Below are positions 11,930 to 24,034 of a DNA stretch of 64,000 nt, in pieces. The stretch is from Branchiostoma floridae (taxonomy: Eukaryota > Chordata > Leptocardii > Amphioxiformes > Branchiostomatidae), in assembly GCF_000003815.2 (NCBI RefSeq), contig NC_049993.1, positions 2,405,434 to 2,469,433 on the forward strand. Direction: 5' to 3'. Each line of letters starts with the position of its first letter. The first letter of the stretch is position 1. The notes below the pieces were generated by a model. That model did no database searches and was not told where the DNA came from. It saw only the letters and a list, made by a program, of their open reading frames with translations. The translations under genes and the position numbers were made by a program.

Positions 11930-12080
11930 TAGGTACAGGTACAGGTACACAGATGTTTAGGTCCGGACCTGTACCTAAACATTTTTTTTTAGGTACGATA
12001 CAGGTACGGGTATTTAGGTACACAGCCCTAGGTCCAGACCTGTACCTAAACCCACGGGTGCCTGTACCTAAAATTTCTAT
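11930..12080. repeat. Cluster of GTACAGGTAC / TAGGTACAGG inverted motifs
   Basis: At least eight copies of a TAGGTACAGGT-type motif occur in both orientations within about 150 bp, just upstream of the first DYNLT5 coding exon. It may be a short satellite-like repeat. Confidence 0.6.
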
Positions 12081-12154
12081 ATATACACAGCTCTACTCCT
12101 GAAGTCATTATATTTCTTGACATGTTTGTATTGTTTTGTGAATGTAGGTCAAGA

Positions 12155-12309
12155 ATGTCGGACAAGCAGACTAGCGACATTGCCCGTGACAAAGCAGCAC
12201 GGCTGCTGAAGAAGAGAGGGAGCGCGTCATCGCTGAACACCTCGGAAGCCGTCCCACCACCCCAGCAATCCAAACCCCTACCCCCTAGGGAAGGAAGGCC
12301 GAGACATGG
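12155..12309 (+). CDS. DYNLT5: DYNLT5 (TCTEX1D1) Tctex-type dynein light chain, coding exon 1
   Basis: This exon encodes residues 1-51 plus two bases of codon 52, ending at donor GTACGT. The full model joins 12155-12309, 23352-23565 and 24035-24238 for 190 residues, close to vertebrate DYNLT5 (about 180). The start MSDKQ and the block KKRGSASSLN match the vertebrate N terminus (MSD..., KKRGS.SSL). The middle (residues 35-51) is Pro-rich and not conserved. Exon phases agree: GG plus G makes Gly. Tctex-type light chains form dimers that bind dynein intermediate chain and cargo; DYNLT5 itself is little studied and likely ciliary (family knowledge). An AG just upstream at 12147 suggests a 5' untranslated exon. 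Confidence 0.85.
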
Positions 12310-13674
12310 GTACGTTTATGAACATAGTTGAAGTTCACATTACATAAAAGGTTATTTGAGTTGGTAAATCAAATTGCAAGGAAAATTAGCTGGTCTCCAA
12401 CTCAAGATATTTCACTCGCTGTAATTTCTCAGCCTAAAAATTCTTGTCAGCTTGATCTAACCCAAGTGTTGTAAGTCATGTTTAAAAATATCATGGGCAG
12501 AAACACTCAGCAACACTATGCGGAAATGCACAAATCTATTCTCCCAATGTAATGGTCTGGTTTACATTTTACATACTAGTAATACTTGTGAAAGTAGTGA
12601 TTGACATTTGTTTCTCATGAAAGTAAAGCTTGACCTTGAGCTACTCTTTTGCTTTATTTTGGTGCGTCTCATTGTCGTGGAAACTTGACGATACCATCTT
12701 GAATATCTCCTTTTGTCTGTAAGTACTCCTACGAGTCCTAGCAGTATTTTTAAGTGTATGTGTAGCCCATAGGATTTGTGTGTTCTCACATATAGCGAGT
12801 CCTGCATTTTTCTTTAAATCCACTTCTGCATAGTAAGACGTCCGTTTTTTTATAAATCCGTATGCTTAATTGCATGGTAGTGCTTGAGTTTGTTTTTTTT
12901 TTAAATCTGTATGGTTTTCATAACTTTGTGCAAAGGTTTTGGCCAAACTGCCATATGCAAAATGTAACATTACAGAAGACTGAACATGTATAAGTTTAAT
13001 CTTCAACTTCAAGATAAAAACAGCCAGGCAAATCTTGTCTATTCAAGTGCCAATCATAATATACAGTCGTTCTGACATTATATACAAAATATAGCACTCA
13101 GTCTGACTTGATGAGATATTCAGGAAAGACTCGGGTAAGAAATGTAACATGATATATACTGGTGACTGAAAGTGCCCCTTGAAATGACAACTTGCCATTT
13201 AGCTATGATTCGCCTTTTCAGCTCAAAGAAAAAACAAGTTATTGAGTTATGATTATGATATGATCATATGGGCAAGTATTTGCCTGGAGTAAGTTCATTG
13301 ACCCCTCTAGATGTTCTTGTCTTTCCTTTTACTTAAATCTACTGTAACAGTAAATAGACTTTGTGAATAGTACAGTTATTCGCTTATTTGGATAGCTCAT
13401 TTGTCAGCGCATTTTATCCAATAGTCCGAATTATCCAACAGTAAGACAGCCCCGAAGGTGGGGGGGGGGGAAATATAGGATTACTACACTGTACAAAGAC
13501 AAGACACAAACCCCACACACACGATACGGATTTACTTCATTTACAAAACTTTTTATCAGCCATTTCTTCATCAAGAGTAGTATTCTGTATTTCATTTCAA
13601 AATTGCTTCAAACTCAAGTAACAGAATTGCTGATCAACAAAGGATTTAAGTAAGTTTTAAATTGAGATGAATAA

Positions 13675-14774
13675 GGCCCCGTCAGGGTTCTCCCCAGAAT
13701 TTTTTAGTATATAGTGGAGGGGCTGGCAAAAATAACCTGAACCAACACGCTGCGCTTCCATGATAATAGGTTCATTTTGCAATGACAGAGGGTGTCAAAT
13801 ACTACAGGTAGAATGTATTATACTTATAGTGGTTCCTTTGTTGTGAAGTGGCAAAACAACTATTGTTTTGATAATTCACAAGTTTTTGCAGACAATGCTG
13901 ACTGGAAAAGTGATGCCACTTGGCACAGAAATCTGTGAATTTTCATTAATTTTAGCAAAACTAACCAAGAAAATAGGGAAGAAACACACTAAATTTCAAA
14001 AGGAGTATAGTGGAGCTGGGCTAGAGTATAGTGGAGGGCCTCCCTTATTCCATCCTGTGGGGAGGACTCTGCCCCGTTCATGATACAAAAAATGAAACGG
14101 TTCTATCGGTTGTAACTATCGGTTAGGCCAGCTGAAACGGATAAGTTTTGTCATCATGGATGGTCCGAAACGGATCTGAAGCGATAGGAAACGGTTTGTT
14201 TGGAACCTCCTCGCGAGGTAGTATTGAAACGGTTTCTTCCTTATCTGGAATTGCGAATTTGTATCATGAATGCAAAAGCGGCGCGATCCGTTTTACATCC
14301 GGGCATGTGCGTTCATATTTGGTGGCGCCACGGTGCCATTCAGGTGTTTCGGCCGCGTTTTCAATCGTACGATTCGTTTCTATAATCGGGCTGCCTCTTG
14401 GTCAACTGAGGAGCTAGCATTCCTGATATCGTAAGGGGAATGTGTCAGGAGATCCAGTGGAAATGTCATAGCATGGCATATATCGGGACGGTCAATGTTT
14501 TCAGAGGCATTTCCAAGGTCATAACAGAACCCAGCTTCGAATTCAGTAAGACATTCGTTCAATTTCGATCAAAGACCAATAATCTGACACAGAAGTACAA
14601 GTTTGGGCAAGATCACAACAACCTCAGGGGTCAGAGGTTGCGTTACCTTGCCTTTTCAAGGAACTGAAACGGTTTGCAAGTTTGCATCATGAACGCAAAA
14701 TGCAAACCGTTTCCTGTCGGATTTCCAGGCCTAACCGATAGAACCGTTTCATTTTTCGTATCATGAACGGGGCC
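13675..14774. mobile_element. Harbinger-like MITE, interrupted
   Basis: Outer inverted ends begin GGCCCCGTTCATGATAC (left, once the nested insert is removed) and end GTATCATGAACGGGGCC (right), extending inward through AAATGAAACGG and TATCGGTTAGGCC. The flanks are TAA on both sides, fitting the 3-bp duplication of PIF/Harbinger elements. No transposase. A diverged fragment of the family lies at 2537-2725. Confidence 0.8.
13683..14071. mobile_element. CAGGGTTCT-family MITE nested in the Harbinger-like element
   Basis: 389 bp with ends CAGGGTTCTCCCC and GGGGAGGACTCTG (11 of 13 positions inverted-complementary), flanked by CCCCGT on both sides (13677-13682 and 14072-14077). It sits only 8 bp inside the left end of the outer element, and excising it restores that terminal repeat. 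A second copy lies reversed in UGT intron 1. Confidence 0.85.
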
Positions 14775-14843
14775 TAAGTAAGTGAATTGAAATAGCTCAT
14801 TATGCCTTCAAGTCATAGTACAACTGTCATGTAGAAAGATGTA

Positions 14844-15761
14844 CAGTCAAACCTGTCTATAGCGGCCACTCAAGGGACTGGTCAAAATTGGCCACTATAG
14901 AGAGGTGGCCACTATAGAGAATATGCTAATTAATTGACCACAAGCAATAAGTTACACATGGTTTTAGTACCCACTGATCTTTATTCACATAATACAGTAC
15001 TGTACATGTACAGCAATGATTTTTACACTACTAGTATATGTATTAAGAAAACAAAAGCTATAAAAAGTTTTAAATGTTCTACTGTTGATATTGTCTGAAG
15101 AGACTGGTATCGTCATATTTCTTTGATCTTTCGTCTTGTATCCTTTGATACTTCGCCGTCTGTGTGTTCCCTCTCGCGTTCACACGTCAGGTTCGCCCAT
15201 TTTGCTAATGTGGTACTCACAAGAAAAGTCTCGTCATTTTAGACTTATCTCTTAATAAATGTAAGAATAAAATCCACCATAGTCTGAAGTTCATATCATT
15301 TTGTCTTTGTAATAATTCATTTAGAAAGTTTTTGTGATGAAAATTAACCTAAGCGATAGTGTATAATTAGAACGTATCTTTAACGCAATTTACCTCCGTA
15401 ATATTGGTGTCGTCTATTAACCTTATATGACCTCGTTTGTCGGCGGGTATGAGTAGCGCCAGTTTACGAAGTTTTGTTTTGAAAATAAATCAAAGAGGTT
15501 TTAAATCCGGCGTAGGGTGACGATACGGCAGCTGTATATGGCCGAACGCGTGCCAAAACATAGATCAGCGGTCCCGGGCGTGGCCGTAATCGGCAGTGTT
15601 TTTGTACCTGCGGGACCGGAAATCGTGTGGCCGTGGCCGCGTTGGACAGGTGGCCGCTAAGCCTATTTCTTAATCATTACGAATCCAAGGGACCGACAAA
15701 AAGTGGCCACTATGGGCAGGTGGCCGTTGTGCAAAGGTGGCTGCTAATACAGGTTTGACTG
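14844..15761. mobile_element. CAGTCAAACCTGT-ended DNA element
   Basis: Inverted ends CAGTCAAACCTGTCTATAGC and its partner ending ACAGGTTTGACTG bound 918 bp. Both subterminal regions repeat GTGGCCACTATAG-like phrases. No clear target-site duplication and no transposase. Related fragments occur near 4290-4500, 22940-23055 and 42400-42440. Confidence 0.65.
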
Positions 15762-16142
15762 CACATTCAATAGTGCAGTTTCACAAGTTGTCTCTAGGGG
15801 GAGCTTTTAGCCAACAAACTGCACAGTACTCAAAAGAATAGAGAAAATTGACTATGGGTCCTAGGGGGTCTGCCTTAACACATCAAACAACTTCAAACGG
15901 CTCTAATATGCAGTGTATATGGGGCAACGACCTTGTTTGACACTCTGGATACATTGTTTTTGCAATTATGAATTTTAAAAAAATGCAGCAAGTCCTAATT
16001 ATTCAACCTTCATTTGGAGTCAGTCTGCAATTTGCAGATTAAAACAATTTGAGGCTGAAAAACACTTGGTATACAAGTGTTATAGAATTGAATTAAATTA
16101 TTAGCTGACAATGACAGAATTGTGCTATAATGTTATAGTCTA

Positions 16143-16429
16143 CAGGGCTCGAAATTCATTTTTGGGATTAGGTGAACTGGTGCACCCAGCTTAAAAAATT
16201 GGGTGCACCAAAAAAAATTTTGATTGCACCACTTAAATTTAAGTAATAACCGAATAATAAAACTTAGTTACAAGCTATCAAATTCTTTAACAAGAACCAT
16301 GACAGACATTTTTATTATTTTTCTAACACTTAGATGTCAAGAATATGATGTATACTAGTATACTTTGATATCTTTACATGCATAAACTTAAGAAAATAAT
16401 TGGGTGCACAGCTCCAATTTCGAGCCCTG
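16143..16429. mobile_element. CAGGGCTCGAAATT-ended MITE
   Basis: 287 bp with inverted ends CAGGGCTCGAAATT and AATTTCGAGCCCTG and internal GGGTGCACC/GGTGCACCC repeats. Target-site duplication is unclear. The interior matches 62760-62960. Confidence 0.7.
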
Positions 16430-17629
16430 ATCTATGAGCCAACAGCACCCACAATTTTATCATACTGTCATGATCTGTGGACTGAATATTCAATGTATGT
16501 AACACCTTTCTCACGCGGCGGCCATGATAGATCCAAGAAGAGGTCAATGAGGCAAACAGACAAAACTTATTTCTAAAATCAGGTCCCATTTAGTTTTCCC
16601 CCAAACCACACAAATTTTCATGATATAAGATGGAATAATAAATATTACAAGAAGTGTTATGCACCGAAAAATGTAGCAATTTAGAGTAGTGTAGACTGAC
16701 CCCTTAGTCCATTAAGAGATGCAAAATAAAAACATAATAATGGAAATTTTTAACGAATTTGCAGCCATTCACTTATTGGTCGATTTCCTAATTGGCAGGC
16801 TACCATTGGTCGAACTGCTAATTATGATGGACAGTCTTTTGTTTGCCACATTGAACTCGTTTTAGATCTATCATGGCTGCCGCGTGAGAAAGGTGTATTG
16901 AGAACTTCCCCATGCAGACTCCCAACACAGAGGACCCGACGTGGTGGCCAGACATTGCTTCAATCTGGAAACTGGCAGACTAACTCCAAATAATAACGTT
17001 AAATACTTGCATTTTTTAGAATCATAGATGCATATTGAGCATTGTATCCAAGTAGCACCACACAAATTAGTTGGCCCAAATTCACTGCATATTAAAGCCA
17101 TTTGAGGTTGTTTGAGGTCGTTTTAGGTGTTAAGGCAGACCTGGTCATAGGTACCAGATATCCTATACTGGCCCCCTTCTTTGTTCAATAACATTACTTC
17201 AGTCTCACTTGTGCATATATCTGATGGTGCAGTTTGACAGTTTGTCTCCAGGGGGAGCTTTGCAGAACAATAAGAACTGGGTGTCTGGAAAGCTGCAATA
17301 ATACCAGGTTAATGTATTACCTCCGCCAAGATAGCTTAAGTAGGCTGTATTTTCACTGGGACTGGTCTGTTTGTTTGTGGCTTTATTTGTATGAAGTTAA
17401 AGGTAAACAAGATATGGGTGATGATAGGTCTCATTACTTTTTGGCAAAGAAAAGTTAATTGAAAAATATCATTTGAATTTCAATGAATGTAAAACAGGAT
17501 TTTAGTTAGCAACTTTTGCATGGCATTGAACTAAACTGAAATGATCTAGAAATACAGGACTATGAGTTTTCTTTATCTTTTTAACCAGTAATTGATCAAT
17601 GAAGTATTGACAAGTGAGAGGAGAGTAGG

Positions 17630-17705
17630 CGTCCCCTGGGTCCCAGGATTCAAACCAAGGTCCACCAGTTCACAAACCAATGCCGCTAACCGCTAAGCCA
17701 AAAGG
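17630..17705 (-). repeat. tRNA-like SINE fragment
   Basis: On the minus strand TTAGCGGTTAGCGGCATTGG resembles an A-box region and GGTTTGAATCCTGGG a B box. The other tRNA arms do not pair convincingly, so a decayed SINE is favoured. Confidence 0.4.
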
Positions 17706-17774
17706 TCCAGACCCATTTAATAATTGGCCTGATGGATTGAGGGTGCTTGAACCTCAACCGCAATCGTTCGCTTG

Positions 17775-17860
17775 CGTCCTCTGTGTGTGTGTGTCTGTCT
17801 GCATGTGTATGAATAGGACTATTTCTGTGTGTACATGTATGTGTATTTCTGCAATCGCTC
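17775..17860. repeat. GT-rich low-complexity tract
   Basis: Imperfect TGTGTG/TGTATG repeats; overlapping short open stretches on both strands are low-complexity artefacts. Confidence 0.7.
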
Positions 17861-18179
17861 AAACACATGTATAATGCACCATGATGCAGAATTTTTGTCT
17901 TTAACTATTCATATTAGGACTTGAAGGGGCGCAATGCAACTTATGGGATAAGGGGTGAAGTCTGCCATTTCTTGCATGCCTTTATGATAAAACAATTTTA
18001 CAAGACAAATTCATAAATGCAAATCAAATCCATAACTTAATTAAAATGCTCAAAACCAATCAATATACATTGTGTATGTATAACTATAAGATTAAACCAT
18101 TGAATTTTCTGATCACCATTGAAAGTAAAAGTAATGGTTAACCGAGCAGAGATCTTCAAAACAATTCTGGTGACAACCA

Positions 18180-18756
18180 TGCCCGTAGCCAGGGGGGGTT
18201 CGGGGGGTTCGGAAGAACCCCCCCACATGCTCAAAGGTCCGCTTTTTCACACTCAAAGGTCCACTTTTTCATGCTCAAAGGTCCCCTTTTTCATGTCCAA
18301 GATTTTTTTTCAAAGGCATGGCTGATTTTCATTAATCACTGATAGACATCTCATTCAATCCTAGTGAGTCTATTAGCAAACTTTGCCCCAGAAAGTGCAG
18401 AAAATGGCTTTTTAGAGGGTCCAGATTCAAAATTTCCCCGGACCACCATTGCAACGCCTCCCGCCTTTGGTATCGGACATGGTGAAAATATGTCGGGGTA
18501 GTCGGCCTCAAAGACTTATGCCAAAAGCCTTGTGTATTTTAAGAGAAATTCCATTAAACTTAGCCCGAGAATTTTGGCCGTCAAAATGCAGGAAATGGCG
18601 TTTCAGAGGGTTAAGATTTCAATTTTTTCCGGGGGAGCATGCCCCCGGACCCCCCTAGGCAGCTCACGCCTTCGGCGTGAGTCTCGCGCCTGCGGCGCTC
18701 GATGGTCCCACAAGTACTAAAAAGAACCCCCCCAACCAAAATCCTGGCTACGGGCA
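18180..18756. mobile_element. 577-bp DNA element with 14-bp inverted ends and 9-bp duplication
   Basis: Ends TGCCCGTAGCCAGG and CCTGGCTACGGGCA are perfect inverted repeats. The flanks carry TGACAACCA on both sides (18171-18179 and 18757-18765). A 9-bp duplication points to a Mutator-like origin, although ATG/CAT at the border means 7 bp is also possible. The interior includes poly-G/poly-C patches, three repeats of CTCAAAGGTCC and a GC-rich foldback near 18626-18700 resembling the one at 8088-8160. Confidence 0.8.
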
Positions 18757-19586
18757 TGACAACCACAATTGTCTTTAAATGGTACTTACATGTACATGTA
18801 CAACGTGTTTAAGACCCTAACAGCACAGCTATTTTTGTACCTTTCATGTTTTCTTTCTAAATTGAGAGCATACAGAAGTCACCTCATTGCAAATATGTTT
18901 AATATGTAACTTCGTGCCAAGCAATGGAATTCTAAGTGTGTATACTGTAAGGACTGTCCGTCACAGTGCATCTGATTGGTCAAGAAAAGATGTCAAATCT
19001 CATTTAATTAATTGGGTAGACCAATCACAGAACATTTTACATTGTACTAGTAGTAGTCATTGGCAAACTGGACTCAAAAGATCTTGATCAGAGTATACAA
19101 AGATAAAAATACTTAAGTTGAGTGTGGTATTTATTTCCTAATGGCTATTGGACAGTTCACAAATGTCCAGTATTTGAGTTAGAAGTTCCGCATTTTTGTC
19201 ACTCTGACAGTTGATGAAAAGATACATTTGAGTTTTTCGTTTGCTGTCCAAATTCTAGTGCCAGACTGTATCATCATCAGATTCCTTTGCTGATAAGGTT
19301 GAGTCACGTACCATTTAACTGAGCGCTGTCGGCCAAAATCTCTCAGAAAAAGGAAAAAGTTGCTCTGTATGAAGAACAACAGTAACCCGGTCATTTTAAA
19401 AGGTCTTTGCAGGAGGTAGATTTATTCAAACGTTCTAAAAAAAAGGGGGATTGAAGCATAAGTCTTTGTTTGCAGACCTCTGTGTTTGGTATCGAAGCCT
19501 GGGATCCGAACGTGCTTAATGAGGTCTCATCTGTTTACCCTTCACAAAGGAACCGGGCAGGCACCAGGCTAATAAACCCAAAGCAA

Positions 19587-19852
19587 ATGTTGTTCGACGC
19601 GCGGCGTGTAAACGGGACTGGGGAGCAACGCGCGGGAGCGCGGTTATCGGGAAAGCCCTTTGTCACGTTCGGTGGTCCGTGCCACCTGCTGAAAAGGGAC
19701 GACCCTAAAGGTTACCGGGTAGCGAGTGGCGGGGTGAAAACTTCAATTCAGAGATCAGTGGTCGCAAACCGAACGGTAGATGTGGGGATGGATTTCGCTA
19801 AGCTGCGAACATCCTCCTTCGGGACGGACGTGGACAATCAGCGGAAGCCGCG
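19587..19852 (+). CDS. Candidate alternative first coding exon of DYNLT5
   Basis: An open frame runs from an acceptor-like TTTGTTTGCAG (ending 19475) through the first ATG at 19587 to a strong donor GTAAGG at 19853. It spans 377 nt without a stop in a CpG-richer patch within an AT-rich intron. From the ATG it encodes 88 residues (starting MLFDARRVNG) plus two bases, the same end phase as coding exon 1, so it would splice in frame into the exon at 23352. The protein sequence resembles nothing I recognise and the ATG context is weak. It could be an alternative N-terminal exon, an unrelated exon or chance. Confidence 0.3.
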
Positions 19853-22800
19853 GTAAGGTGTCAGACAGCGAGAGAAAGATCTAGCAGAACTTTAAACAAG
19901 TTTGTTTTCTCAAACATAACGTTAGCATTTAGATTCTACAAAACACAAAGCTCTAGATATAGGAACATGTGTAGTGCGCAACAACTTTTGGTTGCCGATC
20001 GTTTTCCTCTCATTTTTTTTTCCAAATGACTTACAGAGACGTGGCCTGTGTTAAGCAATGTGTTTGGCTAATGCTGTTGCTAGGCAGATAGCAAATCACT
20101 TATAGAGGCGAACTATAACTACAAGCAATGCTCAATGTTCAGGAACCTATAAGTTTTAACCCAAGAGACAAATGAGATATCTACTTTAGAATGCTAAAAT
20201 CATGAGATATTTTGTGTTCTATTGTCAGAGTAGCTGGTCAAACGTTGGGATGTAGTAGCTAGGTCCAGGGAGGTAGGTTCTGTTGTAGTGACAGGGTAAT
20301 CTATAAGCTAACATGTATAGTCTTGATTGGCAGGGCAAGCTTTATGACTTTTTACTTCGTTGAGTTTTCGATATGATATTTGCTGGTTAGACTTAAATGT
20401 GGTTTGACTGGTGTTGTTTTATTATCAATTGTCTGCATTGATGGCACAAATTGGACCTCGTGGCATGGTAAATTTGTGTAAACATGAGCGAAATGTTGAT
20501 CAAAAGTAAATGATGTTCGTTGAAGTTATAATGATGGAGCAAAATACATACATGAATATTCAACAGTTACCTTTTTTCTCTTTTGTTGCTTTCCTGCTTT
20601 AGCTTTAAATCAAAGACGACGTGAGACACTCAGGATGAAACAGGTAATATTTGTCCAAAACCAGTGTCCTTTTAACACGTGTACAGTCGCGGACTGTGTC
20701 GACGTTTGTAGGACAAACACTTGTTTGGCGGGTTTCCTTGGAGATGACATGTCCAGGCTTTTCTGGCATTTACAAGGTCGTTTGACCGAATCTTGTTTCT
20801 AAAAACAGATCAAAATTACAGCAACTTTCTATTCTTGAGTGATCAAATTTAATGAGTGTGTCTTGTCGAATTGGGTTCTAGTAGTTTCCCGTAGAGGAAG
20901 TTAAGGAAAAGGAAATTCAACATGACTAGTACTGTCTTTGAAGAAAAAAATCCAGAAAGGACAAAAATAGTGGACTTGGAACTGAGTCTTTAAGTTACGT
21001 ACTAGTAGGCTCTTACACTTACAACAACTTCAACCTTCTTCTGTTACAAGAAAAATATGTTTTTGTATTTTGTTTGTCTTCAACATAGAAATCATAAGTC
21101 ATGGATCTGCATACTTAAAAAAGGAATTAAAAAAATGTAACGATGATTTGTCACTGTCAGGCCAATGTTGTTCATTAGGTATTGTACTAGACTGAAGAAA
21201 TTATTTGATTTAAAAATTGAGCTGTGGCTTTTCGTGATACTGCAGATTGAAGCTTTTCTACCTTCTCATCTGTACAATTGTAAAGATGTGGTCATGATTA
21301 TTTTTGCTTTAGTTTCTTTTGTTGATTTTCTTAAAAATTACTGATCTGTCAGGTACATGTAGCTTTTAGCATGTACATTGTACCTAGAGACATTTGCTAT
21401 TTGTTTGGTCAGCAGTTCAGGACAATTTGTCTCAATACCAACCACTCCCATATCAGATAGTACACACGTCGGAAGGTTCACAATGGTTTACAGTTGATGG
21501 GACATGTTGATTTACTGCAAAGGAAAAGATTTAAATTAGTAGTAACATTATTAGTTAATAAATGATTATATATTTATAGTGTTATCAACTTTAAGTTAAA
21601 GACAGTTCAGTTGGTTAACGTACATGTAAACTTGGATTTGGGCAAATACTTGCAAGAATTATTATCCATATCGAGTGCAAAAATTTTACCAATGGAACAG
21701 TTTGTCAAGATAATAAATCCTATGCAAATTACAACGGATGTGACTTTGTCGCAACATTGAACAATTTTCATTTTGTAACTTGCAGTAGAAGGGTATTCAC
21801 AAGTTTGTAGAGACAAGTTGCTTTCAGCAAGGACATTAAGAGAAATCCTAAGATAATTCATGCAAAAGTGAAAAGGGAAAACAGAACAGCATTCATAAAC
21901 TTTTCCAGTTCTAGATTGATGTACAACGGGAGCATATTTACAAAATGTGATTAAGCAAATTGTCCCAAAACGGGTGAATATGTATTACACATTTGGTTGC
22001 TTGATCTCCGGGTAACCAAGAATGACTATTAAGTAAACAATCAGAGAATTCTTATCGTGAGTTTTCATCCCGTACGCAAACACGCTGACAGTTGGACATG
22101 ACAAACTTAAATTACACACAACCAATTTACTCTCAACGGTTTGTTTTCCGAGTGTCACCAAAACAACGTTAGAACGGACCGCAATTACTTGACCTACACT
22201 TAACCTTCATCGATTTACCACTAATGTTAGACAGAAGTTCAAGTTTTCTGTGCATGATATTTCTCTGGAGTTTGGAGAAATATTTTTTATGATAATGATA
22301 CTGATAAGAATATTATTTTGTATAAGTTTTTGCTGAGAAGTCATTGATTAAAAATCAACTACTAGATTTGAAGTGTAATAAAAATAGCCAGGGTTCTGTG
22401 ATGCTCTGGAATTCAGGCATGGCGTTTCTTAGACAAGTATTCAATGTACTTTGCTAAAACACAAACATTACTGAATCACTGTGTGAACATGATGTTCAGG
22501 GTAGCATGTCTTTGTTCAACTTTTAATTAACAAAGTGTAAATTCTTGAATTTTAACAGTTTTAACTGTCAACTGGCAGCTTATAATGTAGGTGATGTGTA
22601 TATGTGAAATAGATTACGTGATATTACATGTAATTTGTACACAAACACATTGGTGATGATAATGATGTTGTTATTCGAACATTAAAAAAAATAGCAGTAT
22701 AGCAGTTAACTAAAGTAGTAACTGAATTGCACTGTTCACAAAAATGATACAATCAATCGTCTCAAAATTCAACTCACCTTGCCAAAGGCAAATCTAAAAT

Positions 22801-22939
22801 GATTGATATTAATACCATGCGTAAGTGTTGGTAAATTTGCAGACAAAGACTTGCACTCTAACTTTCAAGGCACGCGTACCTTCCGCTACTGCCAAAATGA
22901 CCCTGTCGGGAACTCCAAATTCTCGCAAACTATGATCAT

Positions 22940-23055
22940 TTAAAACTCTGCGCGGGGTGACAATTACGGCTTCCATATAGTCGCAATATGCAGTGTTTCT
23001 GTATCTATGGGACTGGAAATTGTGTTGCCGTCGCCACTTATACAGGTTTGACTGT
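22940..23055. mobile_element. Right-end fragment of the CAGTCAAACC element family
   Basis: Ends in TACAGGTTTGACTG and contains GCAGTGTTTCTGTATC and GGGACTGGAAATTGTG, matching 15590-15761 in order. The left half is missing. Confidence 0.55.
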
Positions 23056-23351
23056 TGTTGAAGAGTTTCATCAGTCACGTATGAATACAGTTACTCAAAA
23101 TTTTCTTCAAGCAATGACTGTTTTTAAAGGTAAGGTTACCGTAGTACTACATAACATGTACCTCCAAATTTTCGACAGCTGACAGTCCATCTTGCTGGAC
23201 AAGACTAGGTCAGCATAGATCATCTGTCCCCTCTCCCTGCCCCCTTACGGAGTAGGGTTAGGTAGGACTTGGGCAGCTCCCAATCCTCATTGTGGTTCAG
23301 CTTTGCACCCTTCAGCTGGATTGACTGTATTTTCTTTTCTGTTTCATCCAG

Positions 23352-23565
23352 GTCCATCAGTACAGTGTCGTTCATGGACGAGCCGAGTCACACAGACGAG
23401 CTCCACCCTCCCGTGAAGCTGGAGAACACGTACCAGATGAGCCCCCTGAAGCGTTTTCCCGTCAGCACCGTACGCCACATCCTGCAGGACGTGCTGCAGA
23501 ACTACCTACAGGAGGAGAAGTACGAACCTGAGCTCTGCAGGCAGATGACAAAAACTATCTCAGAG
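23352..23565 (+). CDS. DYNLT5: DYNLT5 coding exon 2
   Basis: Codes for residues 52-123, preceded by TTTCATCCAG and followed by donor GTGAGA after a complete Glu codon. It includes STVSFMDEP and ENTYQMSP, the hallmark linker of the DYNLT5 subfamily, then the start of the Tctex-1 fold: [12 protein letters not shown] and [15 protein letters not shown]. The last block is virtually identical to vertebrate DYNLT5, which separates it from DYNLT1/3, DYNLT2B and DYNLT4. Confidence 0.93.
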
Positions 23566-24034
23566 GTGAGACAGGGCTGAAATTCTTTTCTGGGAATGGG
23601 TTTAGTAACCTGAAATGGAAAATCAAATCAACATGGCTTTACTATAATTACCTTCCACTGAAGTTCCAGTCTTAAGCTAATTATTTGGGGCACAACCCAC
23701 CGTACGTGCAATTTGTCCGTACTTTTCGGAGACCACATCCGCCACGTATTTCTGAGAACATCAAAGTTGTACAGGGCAGACGCGTCTCCCGTACTGGCAC
23801 GTATAGAGGGCCAATCTGCAGCACGATGGCACACAAAGTTTTGCCTGCACATAAAATTCAACAGCGTGTCTGCTTGCTCCAAAATCTGTCAGATTCCCTA
23901 CGAGTTCGTATGGAGGCATGCAGTGCTTACGATTTACAGATCCCCAAAGATTGCCCACGTTTTGGCACATATTTGCACTCATGTCGGTATATGACTGCAG
24001 TTTTCACCAAGAGTTGTTTTCTTTTCCTCTCCAG

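Larger units (their letters stand above)
12310..23351 (+). other. DYNLT5 intron 1, 11 kb, transposon-rich
   Basis: Bounded by a GTACGT donor and a TTTCATCCAG acceptor. It contains a nested Harbinger-like/CAGGGTTCT element pair, a CAGTCAAACC element, a CAGGGCTCG MITE, a tRNA-like SINE and a 577-bp element with 9-bp duplications. The stretches 12.3-13.6 kb and 19.9-22.9 kb hold nothing I can name. A possible 41-nt exon at 20603-20643 was considered and set aside. Confidence 0.7.

Noticed and set aside
20603-20643. Possible 41-nt DYNLT5 exon (CTGCTTTAG acceptor, CAG-GTAATA donor) reading RRETLRMKQ, resembling the vertebrate region before SxSTVS
   Set aside because: Its only open frame ends in phase 0, while exon 2 needs an incoming phase of two bases; the other frames contain stops. 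Exon 1 joins exon 2 directly in phase. Only RNA evidence or a sequence error could revive it.
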